This document shows positions 44,801 to 55,194 of a stretch of DNA of 64,000 bases, piece after piece. Origin of the DNA: Pomphorhynchus laevis (taxonomy: Eukaryota; Acanthocephala; Palaeacanthocephala; Echinorhynchida; Pomphorhynchidae). The position numbers were made by a program, and so were the translations under genes. The first letter of the stretch is position 1, and each line of letters begins with the position of its first letter. The stretch spans positions 1 to 64,000 of the forward strand of contig WNNJ02002378.1 of NCBI GenBank assembly GCA_012934845.2, written 5' to 3'. Below the pieces are notes generated by a model. It was not told where the DNA came from. It worked only from the letters and a program-made list of their open reading frames with translations, and searched no databases.

Positions 44801-44880
44801 TAAAATCCACATCGATGGCTATGCGAAACAGGTATCAAGAACCAGGAACTCTAATTCACGATAAGGACGCACCACTCTAA
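41836..44880 (+). CDS. CXC-1 protein: CXC domain, reverse transcriptase, restriction-like endonuclease (1014 aa)
   Basis: A single-ORF R2-superfamily protein that in principle nicks DNA and reverse-transcribes its own RNA at the nick. Residues 13-47 hold a cysteine cluster (CCSCNTDAARCKGCRCAKAG, then CINCRAPNC) of the tesmin/TSO1 CXC type. The RT follows: IRPIGVGEVLRRI (about 370), LLIDATNAFNNCNR (about 433), TEGFIQGDPLAM (about 485), WYADDG (about 520). The C-terminus has a knuckle CACGVSLTTIHALSC (about 807) and nuclease residues in ARSDI (876), FMDVCVFN (894) and KQAKYTERI (925). The ATG follows the 5' UTR closely. No stop or frameshift, so this copy may be young or active. Database proteins of this type exist in other invertebrates from memory, without a function I can name. 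Confidence 0.9.
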   Translation: MAMPRGKPSTSRPCCSCNTDAARCKGCRCAKAGSNCINCRAPNCTRKTKTVYNDPVHQPRANTTDKVLEMHNATNVDSIAEVSSACALSPINYATNQNLFWSTGFTEVIKWIPNHFALPKCGASQKFIDLLSECFEYFNQSNVCAYDPLVRSTMLCQLLSQRPPTRKVNLLRKTLERRLTLLKDLKLNELMSEASYLQKMRKDNIENKKLPESFVFEKTVKLIKSGKYGKASRLLDKGQHSGVLAAGTIIQGKTVLEKLEELHPRASTVNEEYLLKEKMAGCVDHHDTRFFDITPDDIIKASKSTKGSAGPSGVCADEWRKFLTIHGLASKRLAAAICGFVIKISSEKLNPVALQAFTVSRLIPLEKHNGIRPIGVGEVLRRIAGRTVLSFIGKDVRSVCGFTQLCAGQRCGTEIAIHTIRDAFSQSSDECILLIDATNAFNNCNRKMALENMKFICPAMSTILHNTYIQPSMLVVDNSILKSTEGFIQGDPLAMAAFAAASMPLIGKLKQVAPNAKHCWYADDGACVGKPSDINKVWKELNRIGPAFGFITNSSKCTVLTGKTCNIDCLDELADDGVDIRSDGIKYLGSMIGLEQYVETEIINKVTNWSGQIEKLKQIADRDAFAGYTLLIKALLHKFSYILRTCEVADCLLIPLKNAILHNLLPGMLGINSLDDESSRIVALPCRYGGLGIVDYTQECYNEYEKSRMMYRASVDRDHSEVPLETSQHNVVKQIREMNIIKFNRIVTEITSNSKNDLKTILWNASMKGAYSWLTAGFVEGLFISSSEFHDAISIRYEWKPNRYLGECACGVSLTTIHALSCKTGCFNFIRHNSVANEIARSLKETCRLVCTEPVLLPVPDTVIFESQATSRDREARSDIRCTGLFGNLTERSFMDVCVFNNLAPSYSLDTMKDPFKYHENRKQAKYTERIAKIENASFHPLIFSTVGGIGKIADSILKRISSLKASNNNLSYPDLIRQERARISLLIIKSTSMAMRNRYQEPGTLIHDKDAPL

Positions 44881-44939
44881 GTCGATTTGTACGATCAACT
44901 CCCTTTGAACTAAACATTCAGTTTTTGAATTGCCACTTT

Positions 44940-44960
44940 GGACCCATTAGAGGGTAACCT
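44940..44960 (+). other. CXC-lineage 3'-UTR motif (CXC-1)
   Basis: GGACCCATTAGAGGGTAACC, a variant of the GGCCCATTTGCGGGAACCT found in the other copies (48116-48133, 50087-50105, 51917-51934 minus, 55217-55234 minus). Confidence 0.7.
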
Positions 44961-45093
44961 TTAAGCTGTCTTATTTTTGAATAATTTATATTATTAAAAA
45001 AAAATTGGACATTGCTGCTAACTAACAACTACTTACAACATAACCCAACGATAAACCCAACGAGAAATATCAGTTTACAGAAAAACATAACAC

Positions 45094-48048
45094 ATGCCTC
45101 GGGGAAAGCCTGCTGATATGCCCAGATGCTGTACATGCAATGGCCAAGCGGCACGCTGCAAGGGGTGTAAATGCGCAAGGTCTGGAAAATCGTGTATGGA
45201 CTGCCTTGCTAGGAACTGCTCAAATCGACTAGAAGTACCTACACTAGAGGGCGATAATGTCCTTATTTTCACAGAGTCTGTCGACGTTCCAACCAAAAAG
45301 GCTGTCCAAATGGATGAAGTGTACGATGAGGTAATTCTATGGAAACCTAATCTGTTTCGATTGCCACGTTGTTCTGAATCGAAAATTTTCATCGCTGAAC
45401 TTACTCGAATATATGAGGGAGCATCATCAAACACGGATTCACTCATACGTGCAATATCACTTTGTCAATTAGTTCTACAACGTAGTGGATATTCGAATAC
45501 GCGAAAGCTCAAGGCTTTATTAGCAAGACGTCTCGCTAGCTGGTCCTCTGGAGACATCTCATCTCTACTAAACGAAGCTAGATATCTCCAGCGCCTTGAC
45601 GTAAAAAAATCACACAACAATATAACCAACGATACAACGAAGCTATTTCGGAAGTTTGTTCTCAATGGTAAGATAACAGCAGCGATGAAATTAATCAAGA
45701 CAGAGTATGGACAAGGCGTGCCAATGGGCCTGGATACTTTAACATGTGGTAAATCAGTGAGACAGATACTTATTGATAAGCATCCACAACCAGCTGACAT
45801 ACATGAGGAAGCACTAGTCACTCAACCAATAACCGAAATACATGACTTCAACCAAGTTGCTTTCGAGAGTATTGACGGATCAAAAATAATTGAGGCTGCT
45901 AAGAGAACAAAGGGTAGTGCAGGACCTTCTGGAATGGACGCAAAAGCTTGGACCGAAATGCTTTCGAATTTCGGTACGGAGTCACAAAAATTAGCGGATG
46001 CGCTAGCATTGTTTGCTCAACGAATCGCTACTAAGGAAGTTTCTGATGAGTCGATCAAAGCTTTTACGACAAGCCGCCTTATTGCATTAAGTAAGAATCC
46101 AGGTGTGCGTCCAATTGGAATAGGTGATGTCTCAAGACGTATCGTATCGAAAGTCATACTTGATGTTGCACGGCCACAGCTACAACAGATATGCGGTAAA
46201 ACACAGTTTTGTGCTGGTCAGCGCGCAGGTACTGAATGTGTAGTCCATGCCTTACGTGATTTGTTATCGAGTAAACCAAATTCGGTGGTCTTGACTATTG
46301 ATGCAGATAATGCATTTAATCGAATCAACAGAAAAACTGCCCTGGCCAACATGCCACAAATATGCCCAGCGCTATCGAATGTTCTGTCAAACCTCTATAG
46401 AAAACCGACGTCATTGACAATTGGGAATGAAATCATACTCTCCCAAGAAGGATTTACACAGGGAGATGTTTTATCGATGTCTGCTTATGCTGCAGCTACA
46501 CTTCCTATGATACAAAAGATATCTGCGGAGTATCCTGATGTGCTCCAATGCTGGTATGCTGACGACGGCAATATGGTGGGTGATCCTGATACAGTGAAGA
46601 TGGCGTTTGAACTGCTACGAAAAATTGGACCGTCATATGGTTTCTTCGTTAATCCGGCGAAATGTCGACTATACGGAAATGGATGTATAGCTGAAACGCT
46701 CCACGCTTTATTTGATGATCTTCAAATTTCTGTTGACATGGATGGCGTGTCTATATTGGGGTCTCCCATTGGAAAGGATGACTTTGTAAAAGAGCATATT
46801 CAATCTGATGTACGTTCGTTGATCGAGACAGTTACTCGTCTCACACAAATCGGTCGTTCAGAGCTACAGATTGCTTTCGTTGCTCTCATAATATCTCTTC
46901 AACAAAAATGGATACATATGCAACGGTCATGCCATTGCTCGATTGAGTGGTTTGAGGCGCTGGCACAATCGATAAGATCGATGATAACTGAATTAACTGG
47001 AATTGACATTGAAACAAATGAAGTTCTATGGAGGGTGTTTAACATGACTTTGAGAGATGGTGGTATCGGCGTTAAAGACCCTATGCGTTCAGTAGACCAA
47101 GAATATAACGCTTCACGTATGGTGTGCGAGCCATGTTTAGGAGACGTTACGGGGCTAGATCTAATAAATAATCAAAACAGATTATGTAAAGAAATTCGTG
47201 CTAACCGTTTAAAAGCGGAAAGGATGAATCGCAATGACATTATAAATCAGGTCGACCCTACTCTCAAGAATGCCATCGAGCATGCATCAGTATCTGGATC
47301 ATCTTCGTGGTTGTCAACATACCCAACAAACAGTTATTCTTCCAGAATAAGTAATACAGTCTTTCAAGATGCACTAGCCACCAGATACGGATTTCTCCAT
47401 CCCTCATCACCGAAATACTGCCAATGTAAAGAACAAAACTCGATATCACACACTTTCTCGTGCCCTTTAGGCGGCTTGCCATCAATGAGACACGATGCCG
47501 TCCGTGATTTTCTAGCGAATAGATTATCTGAATGTTGTCGTAACGTAGCAATCGAGCCAAAACTATCCCCTCTGCATGATGAAATATGCTTCCAAAATTA
47601 CGGTACAACTATTGATCGTGAAGCGAGACTTGACATATCATGTTCCGGAATCTTTGGAGACAGAACGGAGTGTACTTTCCTTGATATCTGCGTGTTCAAC
47701 GCATACGCTCCCTCTAACTCCAGTAAGAGTATCGGACCATGCTTCGAATATCATGAACTAAGGAAGAAAAGGAAGTATCTTGAGAGAGTAAATAGCATAG
47801 AGCATGCGTCATTTATTCCCGTAGTATTTTCGATGCTCGGAGGGGCGGGTACGGAAGCGACAATCCTGTTAAAGAGAATCGCGGGCTCCATGGCAAGGAG
47901 TCATAACAGCTCATACAACGATGAAATAAGCAGATTACGTAGTGGCATCAGCGTTATCCTTGCAAAGATGACTTCTCGATGTGTCCGTGGAGCTCGATCA
48001 GCTATAAATCGTCCTCAAAGGGATTTATGTTTAATCAATGAAGAATAA
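45094..48048 (+). CDS. CXC-2 protein: CXC domain, RT, REL (984 aa)
   Basis: Same architecture as CXC-1 but clearly diverged along its length, so not a recent duplicate. The CXC cluster is at residues 9-44 (CCTCNGQAARCKGCKCARSG, CMDCLARNC). RT blocks are VRPIGIGDVSRRI (about 339), VLTIDADNAFNRINR (about 399), EGFTQGDVLSM (about 456) and WYADDG (about 487). The knuckle YCQCKEQNSISHTFSC is at about 775. Nuclease landmarks are ARLDISC (844), FLDICVFN (863) and KKRKYLERV (892). The frame is intact. CXC clusters in other proteins bind DNA, so this domain may direct target choice (inference). Confidence 0.9.
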   Translation: MPRGKPADMPRCCTCNGQAARCKGCKCARSGKSCMDCLARNCSNRLEVPTLEGDNVLIFTESVDVPTKKAVQMDEVYDEVILWKPNLFRLPRCSESKIFIAELTRIYEGASSNTDSLIRAISLCQLVLQRSGYSNTRKLKALLARRLASWSSGDISSLLNEARYLQRLDVKKSHNNITNDTTKLFRKFVLNGKITAAMKLIKTEYGQGVPMGLDTLTCGKSVRQILIDKHPQPADIHEEALVTQPITEIHDFNQVAFESIDGSKIIEAAKRTKGSAGPSGMDAKAWTEMLSNFGTESQKLADALALFAQRIATKEVSDESIKAFTTSRLIALSKNPGVRPIGIGDVSRRIVSKVILDVARPQLQQICGKTQFCAGQRAGTECVVHALRDLLSSKPNSVVLTIDADNAFNRINRKTALANMPQICPALSNVLSNLYRKPTSLTIGNEIILSQEGFTQGDVLSMSAYAAATLPMIQKISAEYPDVLQCWYADDGNMVGDPDTVKMAFELLRKIGPSYGFFVNPAKCRLYGNGCIAETLHALFDDLQISVDMDGVSILGSPIGKDDFVKEHIQSDVRSLIETVTRLTQIGRSELQIAFVALIISLQQKWIHMQRSCHCSIEWFEALAQSIRSMITELTGIDIETNEVLWRVFNMTLRDGGIGVKDPMRSVDQEYNASRMVCEPCLGDVTGLDLINNQNRLCKEIRANRLKAERMNRNDIINQVDPTLKNAIEHASVSGSSSWLSTYPTNSYSSRISNTVFQDALATRYGFLHPSSPKYCQCKEQNSISHTFSCPLGGLPSMRHDAVRDFLANRLSECCRNVAIEPKLSPLHDEICFQNYGTTIDREARLDISCSGIFGDRTECTFLDICVFNAYAPSNSSKSIGPCFEYHELRKKRKYLERVNSIEHASFIPVVFSMLGGAGTEATILLKRIAGSMARSHNSSYNDEISRLRSGISVILAKMTSRCVRGARSAINRPQRDLCLINEE

Positions 48049-48115
48049 TTTAGTGACTTTTTGAATATTAAAACTGGCTTGGTGAGGTTTTTTTTTCTTT
48101 AAAATTGTAAATTAA

Positions 48116-48133
48116 GGCCCATTTGCGGGAACC
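48116..48133 (+). other. CXC-lineage 3'-UTR motif (CXC-2)
   Basis: GGCCCATTTGCGGGAACC; CCC and GGG could close a small hairpin. It is the same 18 bases as in CXC-3. Confidence 0.7.
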
Positions 48134-48192
48134 TATATTAATGTAATAATATTTATAATAAAAAATAATATTAAAAAAAAATTAATGTTTTA

Positions 48193-50054
48193 ACCGCCTG
48201 AATCGTCGAGTCGCTCTGGCAAATATGAAATTTATTTGCCCAGCTCTTAACGTCGCATTTCGCAACATATATTCGGGTGACGCTCAGCTTGTCATCGAAG
48301 ATGAATCGATTTATTCAAGAGAGGGGGTAACTCAAGGAGACCCCTTCGCAATGGCCGTTTTTGCCATGTCCTCGATTCCACTAATCAAGCTCATACAGTC
48401 GAAATGCCCAGACACTCTGCAACGATGGTACGCCGATGACGCAAACTTCGTCGGTTCCTTATCGTCGTTAAAAACAGCTTGGCATATCTTGACTACGCGC
48501 GGGCCTCAATATGGCTATTACGTAAATCCATCGAAAACCAATATCTTGGTACATAATATAGAGCGTCATGACGGATCTCACGGTTTTATCTCTGACAGCT
48601 TTCCGTACGTTACAATACGTAATGACTTTGTCAACATCCTTGGTTCCGCCATCGGTACTGAAGATTGTTTATCACAGTTTGTCGCTCGAAAGATTTCTTC
48701 GGCTGTAAATTTGGTTTCCCGACTTGCAGATGTCTGCTCAGCGGATCCGCATGTTGGTTATACAGGACTTATCAAATCACTGCAATGGAAATGGACTTTT
48801 CTATTCAGAACGACGCCTTGCACCGCTGCCAACGTTAATCCGTTGCACGGCATGTTACTCGATCAAATCCTGCCCCAAATTACAAAACACGATCTGCCTG
48901 ATCCAATCAACAGCATATTGACAAGTCCTATTAAAATGGGTGGCATTGGCATTATGGATCCTATATTTACCTTTAAGTCTGATCTCGAAGCCTCGGAGCA
49001 TATGTGCTCCACTTATTCATTTGGGCTCAAGGGCGAGGGATTAAAGTCGTTACAGCAAACCTATGCAGCTCAAATCGCCAAGACGCGCAAAGATGCATTC
49101 ACACTCCGACTTAACCAAGCTCTTCGTTTTGTTCCCGAAATTACCAAACGTGCACTTGAATATGCCAAGTACCCCGGCTCCTCAAACTGGCTCACTGCTG
49201 GTGCTTCTGAAGAGCTCCACCACCACCTTTCTGCGAGTGAATTTCGAGATGGCATCGCAACGCGCTATGGATTTGAACCACCAGACATGCCCGCCCTGTG
49301 TATCTGCAAAGAAGAAACAAGCCTTAGTCACGTGCTCTCTTGTAAACGTGGAGGCTTCCAGATCGTGCGACACAATATCATTCGCGACATCCTCGCTGAC
49401 GAGCTTAGTTCGGTCTGTTATGGGGTTGCAACCGAACCCACACTAACTGCAGTCAATGATCCCTCGTGTCTCGAAAGGGCATCAACTTGCTGCGACACCA
49501 ACGCAAGACTAGATGTAATCTGTACGGGCCTATCAGTAGACCGCTTCCAGCGAACGTTCTTCGACGTTTCCGTTTTTAACAACCATGCTGGTTCCTACTC
49601 CGCGTCGGCAGAAAACGCTTTTGCATACCACGAAGCCCGGAAGAGCTCAAAATACTCTGAAAGAATCACCCAAATCGAAAGGGGATCGTTTATACCCTTC
49701 ATCCTATCTGCGTCTGGAGGTCTGGGAAAATGTGCACTTTCGGCCTTGCAGCGGATCGCACAACTCAAGTCAATAAACAACGATCAGATTTCGTACAGCC
49801 AACACATACAGCGAATCAAAACAAGATTGAGTATAGCCATATGCCGTGCATCCTCTTTGTGCATAAGGGGCTTCCGATCCAGCAAGGGGCATCCCGTATA
49901 CTCAGCAGACAACCATCAAGCTGATACAGTATCCAAAAAGACATCTAATCGCCAAGCTACAGATAGCCCGAATCCGTCGAACAATGCTCGAGCGATCCGA
50001 TGGAATGATGAAGACGGCGGCACGTTGTGTACCTCCCTTGTGGATCTAAAGTAA
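48193..50054 (+). pseudogene. CXC-3 protein, C-terminal 620 aa (RT part, knuckle, REL)
   Basis: The open frame enters from the junction with NRLNRRVALANMKFICPALN (RT block). It contains EGVTQGDPFAMAVFA, WYADDANFVG, the knuckle LCICKEETSLSHVLSC, ARLDVICTG, FFDVSVFN and KSSKYSERI, then a Ser/Asn-rich tail to the stop at 50052-50054. No frame break within the retained part, so it is dead only by truncation. The first internal Met is at 48225, but the true N-terminus (CXC and first RT blocks) is missing. Confidence 0.85.
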
Positions 50055-50086
50055 CAAAAAAAAATATTCTGGAATTTAATTAACCT

Positions 50087-50105
50087 GGCCCATTTGCGGG
50101 AACCT
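50087..50105 (+). other. CXC-lineage 3'-UTR motif (CXC-3)
   Basis: GGCCCATTTGCGGGAACCT, identical to CXC-2. Confidence 0.7.
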
Positions 50106-50179
50106 GTTTTTCTGTACAAATAAATCTAGTATTAATGTTTCAACGGCACATAAAAGCATGGCTTAATTGGCTGGTTCAC

Positions 50180-50480
50180 TGCAGAAAAAAAGAAAATATA
50201 ATAAAAGTATCACAAATACGGAAAAGCAGCTTTCCCCATGGCATTCTCCATCCGTAATTTCTTTTTGAATTCGTTGATATTGCTACTGCACACTGTTGAC
50301 TCTCCAAGCCTATTCCACAGAGATACAACTCGCCGATCAAATTGGACAGCTCGTGATTTTCTTATCCTTTCACGTCGCAGGGTTAAATCATGGCCTCGGA
50401 GGATATTGGATGAGCGCAAATGAAGACAATCTCGAAGTGGATGATCCAAATCATTAAGAATTTGCCAGACCATACTCATA
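50180..50480 (-). pseudogene. LINE C-terminal fragment (lineage H)
   Basis: The frame reads RRERIRKSRAVQFDRRVVSL then WNRLGESTV and INEFKKKL, the common last block of CR1/Jockey-group ORF2 proteins (R..FF..RVV..WN.LP). Upstream parts are absent. It differs from the ends of lineages A and E. Confidence 0.6.
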
Positions 50481-50489
50481 TCGATGTAA

Positions 50490-51345
50490 TATGAGTACCA
50501 TATAATATACCATATAATATAGAATATAATACATTATATAATGAAATTTTAAGAATTGCAACAATATGTAATGATATTGGCTTTCTTCAAAATCATTTAA
50601 ATAATTTAATAGATGCATATTTTAAACTAGGTTACTATAAAAATAACATCAAGCAGAAAATAGTAAAATATATAAATCAACACAATAATATAAAGAATAA
50701 ATTTAAACTCTTAAGTGGCAAATTTTTATGGATGGATAATAAATAATATACTTTGTATTAGAATAAGATACTAGATAGTTTTATCAGAGGAAATACATCA
50801 TTAGCATGTATTTGGTCCCGCTGCTATGTTGGGTAGAGGAGTATGGGGCCGAAACCTGATAGCATAGCAGTTCCTCCTGAACTTCTAATTCTTATGACCT
50901 CTAATTCTTATTCTGATACAACGTCTGTTATTTATTAGTCAATTCATAAAAATTGACTTTTATTTTAAATGTTAATCTTTTATTTTAACTTGATAAAGAA
51001 ATGACTCGCTATATAAAAACTAAATTTAACCCGAATGTAATTCTGAATTATATTTTTTATATATTATATATTTATATATTATATTTTTTGTACAAAAGAT
51101 TTTATATTTTGTATAGTAGCTAGTCTCAACTTTCCTAAATTATGCGATATTATTTACTTTATGTGAGGGGCAAAAAATTAAATTTTTAAATTAGTCAATT
51201 CATAACAATTGATTTATATTCTAAATTTCAATTTTATATTTTAACTTGATATAAATTATACAATATATTACAATTATTTAATTATTTAAATTTTATTTTG
51301 GAATATTTAAAAATTTTTAATAAAATAAAATACGTAGACTCCGTT
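50490..51345 (+). mobile_element. Penelope-like C 3' part
   Basis: C-terminal codons (EILRIATICNDIGFLQNHLN ... GKFLWMDNK stop at about 50745), terminal motif (50795-50880), tail with TTATTAGTCAATTCATAAAA, and a terminus TACGTAGACTCCGTTAGATG at about 51332. It is joined at its left to LINE H. Confidence 0.75.
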
Positions 51346-51905
51346 AGATGATCTGAATAAAAACTTCTACATATGTAAATAGACCTTATTGGATTTTTAT
51401 GTAATTTTGGAATCCAATATAATATAGGTATAGTTTTATTATCTGATTCAACCTTTATACCCTTTTTATAAATTTTAGAACAGTGACTTGTAATAATTGT
51501 TTCTAAACTTAAATCACAACATTCATATGTTGTGTTTATATTTAAATCATTAGAATTAACTTCTTTCCTCAGTATATCATAATAAAGCTTTTTGCATATG
51601 AAGACAAAGTTATTACTAGCTTTATCAATAGTTGTTATTATATAGTTATCCTTTAATTTAGTAAGTTCTTTATACATATCTTTATTAATTTTATCTTTCC
51701 TTTTATAATTGTTTGTTATTTTCATTCTCTCTCTAATTTTATCAAATATATAATATTTTCAAATGTTTATCTTAGATATATTCGAGCTTTCACTATTAAT
51801 CAGCTTACTAAAGTAAGCATTTAAGTTCTTATAAAACGAATTGCAAATTTTATTTTTGTCGTTGTTATTATTTAATCTATATTTTTTAGACAATAATATA
51901 ATATA
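51282..51905 (-). pseudogene. Penelope-like C N-terminal RT region
   Basis: A 147-aa frame with NYIITTIDKASNNFVFICKK then LYYDILRKEV and ILYWIPKLHKNPIRS, the N-terminal RT blocks of Penelope-like proteins, and a further upstream piece to 51905 (SKKYRLNNNND). It lies 3' to 3' with the copy at 50490-51345. The remainder of the RT is missing. Confidence 0.7.
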
Positions 51906-51916
51906 CAATTTTGGGT

Positions 51917-51934
51917 TTTCCCGCAAATGGGTCC
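51917..51934 (-). other. CXC-lineage 3'-UTR motif (CXC-4)
   Basis: Minus strand GGACCCATTTGCGGGAAA. Confidence 0.65.
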
Positions 51935-54454
51935 ATTTTATTATTGTCTTCAATAATAAAATGAAAGTGAAAAGTTTTATTTTTGATCACGACGTCGTCC
52001 GATAGCCGTAGATGCAATGCGATGCAGCCCTTACAAGACAGAATACCAACCGACTTCTTATCGTTTTGGTACAGTCCGCGTAGGATAGTTCTGACGATAA
52101 TGCCATCATTGCAGCTACTCTACGAATTAATTGATTTGCATCCGAACCTGCACCTCCAGTCGCCGAGAAGACATCGGGCTTAAAAACGCCACATTCCACT
52201 GTCATTACGCGGTCTTCATATTTGGATCTTTTACGGGACTAATGGAAAACGAAAGATGCCACAGCGCTGGATTGAGAATACGATTGAGCCAAATGATTGA
52301 AGACAACGACATCAAAAATGTCCGCTTAAAACGATTCTATGAGAGTCCGATACAGGCAATGTCGAGGCGTGCGTCCGGATCACTACATGCAGTGTAGTGA
52401 TCCAATATAATGCGGAATATCCGTCAACACAGGTTCAACTTCTATACTGTGACATACACCATCTAATTCCTTGGAAAGTAGATCGCGAATTACGTTGTGT
52501 CGCACGATTGGCTGTCCTCCTCGTTTGCAGGATAACATATGTCAGACATGTACCGGGTCGCCGCTTACACGAACTTGTCGTTGGCAGTCTCTAGGGTTGC
52601 ACCGTATCTCACAGCAAGATCGTCCTTGAATTCTTGAGGCGATAAATAATAATTCTCCGAGGATAGAGTAAGTACAGATAGCCAAGCCGATGCTCCAGGG
52701 ATTTTTGCATGTTCTATAATTAGTTGCCAGTTAGACGGGGAAGGTAGGTAATTAAGACCTCGGTTCATTCTCGACTTAAAAGTATTTAGTCGCACATTCT
52801 TTATTGACGCCGTGACCTTTTGCTGAAGATTGCGAAACTCCATTCCAGTAAGACCCGAATTATAGGTACTACACAACCTCAACGAATTTTCAAATTCCAA
52901 ATCCGCTGTAAGAATTGGATCCAATAAGCCGATTCCAGCCAGTTTTAAAGGATTTTTAATAACATCCTTTATTGTATTGGAGACTTCACACCACCACCAT
53001 CAAAGCATCCAAAAAAACTTCATATATGAGCCTCCGCAACGGCATTAGTAACTCCGATTCTATTTTCGTGCATCGGAAGTATTGACTCCATTTCCATTGA
53101 ATTGAATGTTGTAAGCCTGCATGAGCTATATGGGGGTGCAGTTCAGCAACCTCCACTAGACGCTCCAGAATATTTCTCCATTTTTTGTTCTTCTCGGTCG
53201 AAAAGTTCCTGACAAATTCACTGGTACCAATCGGCGCCCCTAGCACTTCAATCCCTTCACATTGTATCCGCACGTCTCCAAAGTTTAGGCAACTATTTTC
53301 TACATAATCATGCATAAGCAAGTGGGTTTTATTATCATTTACAAGTACCCATATGATGGACCAACTTCCCGCAAGAACGTCCAAACACCCTGTAAATCAA
53401 CCGGTAACCCGACAAAATTGGCATCATCTGCATACCATTTCTGAACCACACGAGGAAGCCTAGCAGAAATTTCTCGAATTAATGCTAAGGAAGCCAACGC
53501 AAGAGCTGCCATTGCTAATGGGTCACCCTGTGGATCACCCTCACGAGACACAGTACTTCATCTTCCAAAATCAACGCGGCATCACATGAGTATAAATTTG
53601 GCAATACTCTTATCAAAGTCGGGCACGTGAAGCACACGTTATGAAGCATGACCTTACGGTTTAAATTGTTGAATGCGTTTTTCGCATCCACAGCGAGAAT
53701 GTCCATTTGTGGGTTTCCTATAAAAGCATCCCGTAAGCTATGGATCGCATGTTCTAGTCCACTTCTTTGCGATACACACAGTTGGGTTACACCCGCAACA
53801 TCTTGAAGATCACTTTTAACACAGCACATGTTAGCTTTGCAAATGATCCTCCGTGTCACATCCGCCACACCGATTAGTCGAATACCGCCATTTCGTTTAC
53901 TAATAGCGACCAGCCTAATTGCAACGAAGGGTTCGAGCACATGCTCGGGAATCTACTCAGTAGCTAGTCGGATTGCAAAGGCAGCGACACAGTCAGCTAG
54001 GTTCCTTGAATGGACACCAAACTTAATCAGCATGGTTTTCTAAGCTACTGCATTCAGTCCTGAATGTCCTACACTTCCATGCGTCCTTCTTGCAGCGCGT
54101 ACTATCCAGTTTTCATCAATTTCGGCAAACAACGACGCATGGTGTTCTTTAGAATCTTATAGGGCTCACCAAGTAACGCTTCATTCTGAATGTGAGCTGG
54201 GCGTGGATGTAATTTCTGAAGTTGCTCATGAACTGTAAGATTATTAACAACATCAGATGGCTTGAGTGTACCGCTCGAATAATTGCCTTCTATGACGGAT
54301 GTGCTGATACCTATCTTTCCTCTTGAGATCAGCTGACAGTATTGCTTTATCTATTGTTTCTGAACATTCACACCATGCCTCGGAGCACTACAAGTCTGCA
54401 AGATTCGAGATTCATCAAACAGTTCGGAAAGACGACCCTCCGACCATAAACTGA

Positions 54455-55027
54455 TTATCCGTTCAATATTTTTTCTGATGAAAGATACCTTCTTGGAAGG
54501 GGCTTCCGTAACACACATCTGTCAAACACTGTTGCTGCATTTAAAGCCATGTCCTCCCCAGACTCTCCGTGCGCTACGGACCGATAAAGAGATGGCAAAA
54601 TTTCTACTACCTTATTGCTGGCGGCACATCGTGGAAGTTGCACTAAATCGAGTCTCCAATGTATTACCTCGTTATACGCCGTGTCCACGATTAAAACTAA
54701 ATTTGAACTAGTTGATGCGATTCCATCGACGAAAAGGATTTCATGAGATTGATTTGTTAACGTGTTACCGTTATTGTTATTAACTAATTGAACCGATGGA
54801 GGATTAATACATTCGAACTGTTGTGAAGCGGAAAAACCTTGTTGGACAATGATTCGGTTCTGGCAATTAGTGGCGGAACAGTTGATACACTGTCTATGCG
54901 CTTTACGACATTTGCAACCTCTACATACTGCATGTTGTCCGTTGCAAGCACAGCATTTGACCCCGCTAGACGGGACTCTTCTTGTCATGACAATTATGGT
55001 TGAAATTCTTTTCGATTCATTGGACAA
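54455..55027 (-). pseudogene. CXC-4 N-terminal part with CXC domain
   Basis: The cysteine cluster CCACNGQHAVCRGCKCRKAH then CINCSATNC stands at the start, followed by AYNEVIHWRLDLVQLPRCAA, the block that in CXC-1 and CXC-2 reads VIKWIPNHFALPKC and VILWKPNLFRLPRC. The frame ends at 54455; later parts of the protein lie in other frames to the left. The probable start is the MTRR methionine at about 54988. Confidence 0.75.
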
Positions 55028-55194
55028 AGAGCTCGAAGGCTTGCCTCAGGTCGTGATCGTTTGATCGGCGGCGGTAGGAGCGAAGGTGTGCGAGCGAAGT
55101 GAGCGCGCCTGGAAGTCAATCGTTGTAATTTGCTTGAACACTTTATTAGTTAGTCTTGTATGAGCTGGACTTGTATAATTACAAAATAAAATGT

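Larger units (their letters stand above)
41660..45005 (+). mobile_element. CXC-1: full-length non-LTR element with CXC, RT and REL
   Basis: A 5' UTR with GCTGCTAACTAACAA (about 41793) leads to a single 1014-aa ORF, a short 3' UTR with the motif at 44940-44960, and an A-rich end (about 44995-45005). The next element, CXC-2, starts straight after. Confidence 0.85.
45006..48183 (+). mobile_element. CXC-2: full-length non-LTR element, head to tail after CXC-1
   Basis: It begins at the A-run of CXC-1 with TTGCTGCTAACTAACAACTA, the same 5' start as CXC-1. It has one 984-aa ORF, the 3'-UTR motif at 48116-48133 and an A-rich end at about 48170-48183, where CXC-3 begins. Confidence 0.85.
48184..50115 (+). 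mobile_element. CXC-3: 5'-truncated copy, head to tail after CXC-2
   Basis: It starts inside the RT immediately after the A-rich end of CXC-2 and runs to a 3' UTR with the motif at 50087-50105. Typical 5' truncation of a LINE insertion. Confidence 0.85.
51906..55110 (-). mobile_element. CXC-4: near full-length, broken, minus strand
   Basis: From the right: a GC-rich box (55090-55108), CXC domain at the protein start (MTRRVPSSGVKCCACNGQHA, CRGCKCRKAHRQC, CINCSATNC; 54985-54850), RT (53940-53339: IRLIGVADVTRRI, ILAVDAKNAFNNLNR, QGDPLAMAALA, WYADDANFVG), thumb (53384-52986), a knuckle/REL region in pieces (52924-52250), the last segment (VFSATGGAGSDANQLIRRVA, 52205-51987) and the 3'-UTR motif at 51917-51934. 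About six frame breaks. Same lineage as CXC-1 to 3. Confidence 0.85.

Noticed and set aside
47264-47608. Minus-strand open frame inside CXC-2
   Set aside because: Antisense shadow of an intact 984-aa ORF.
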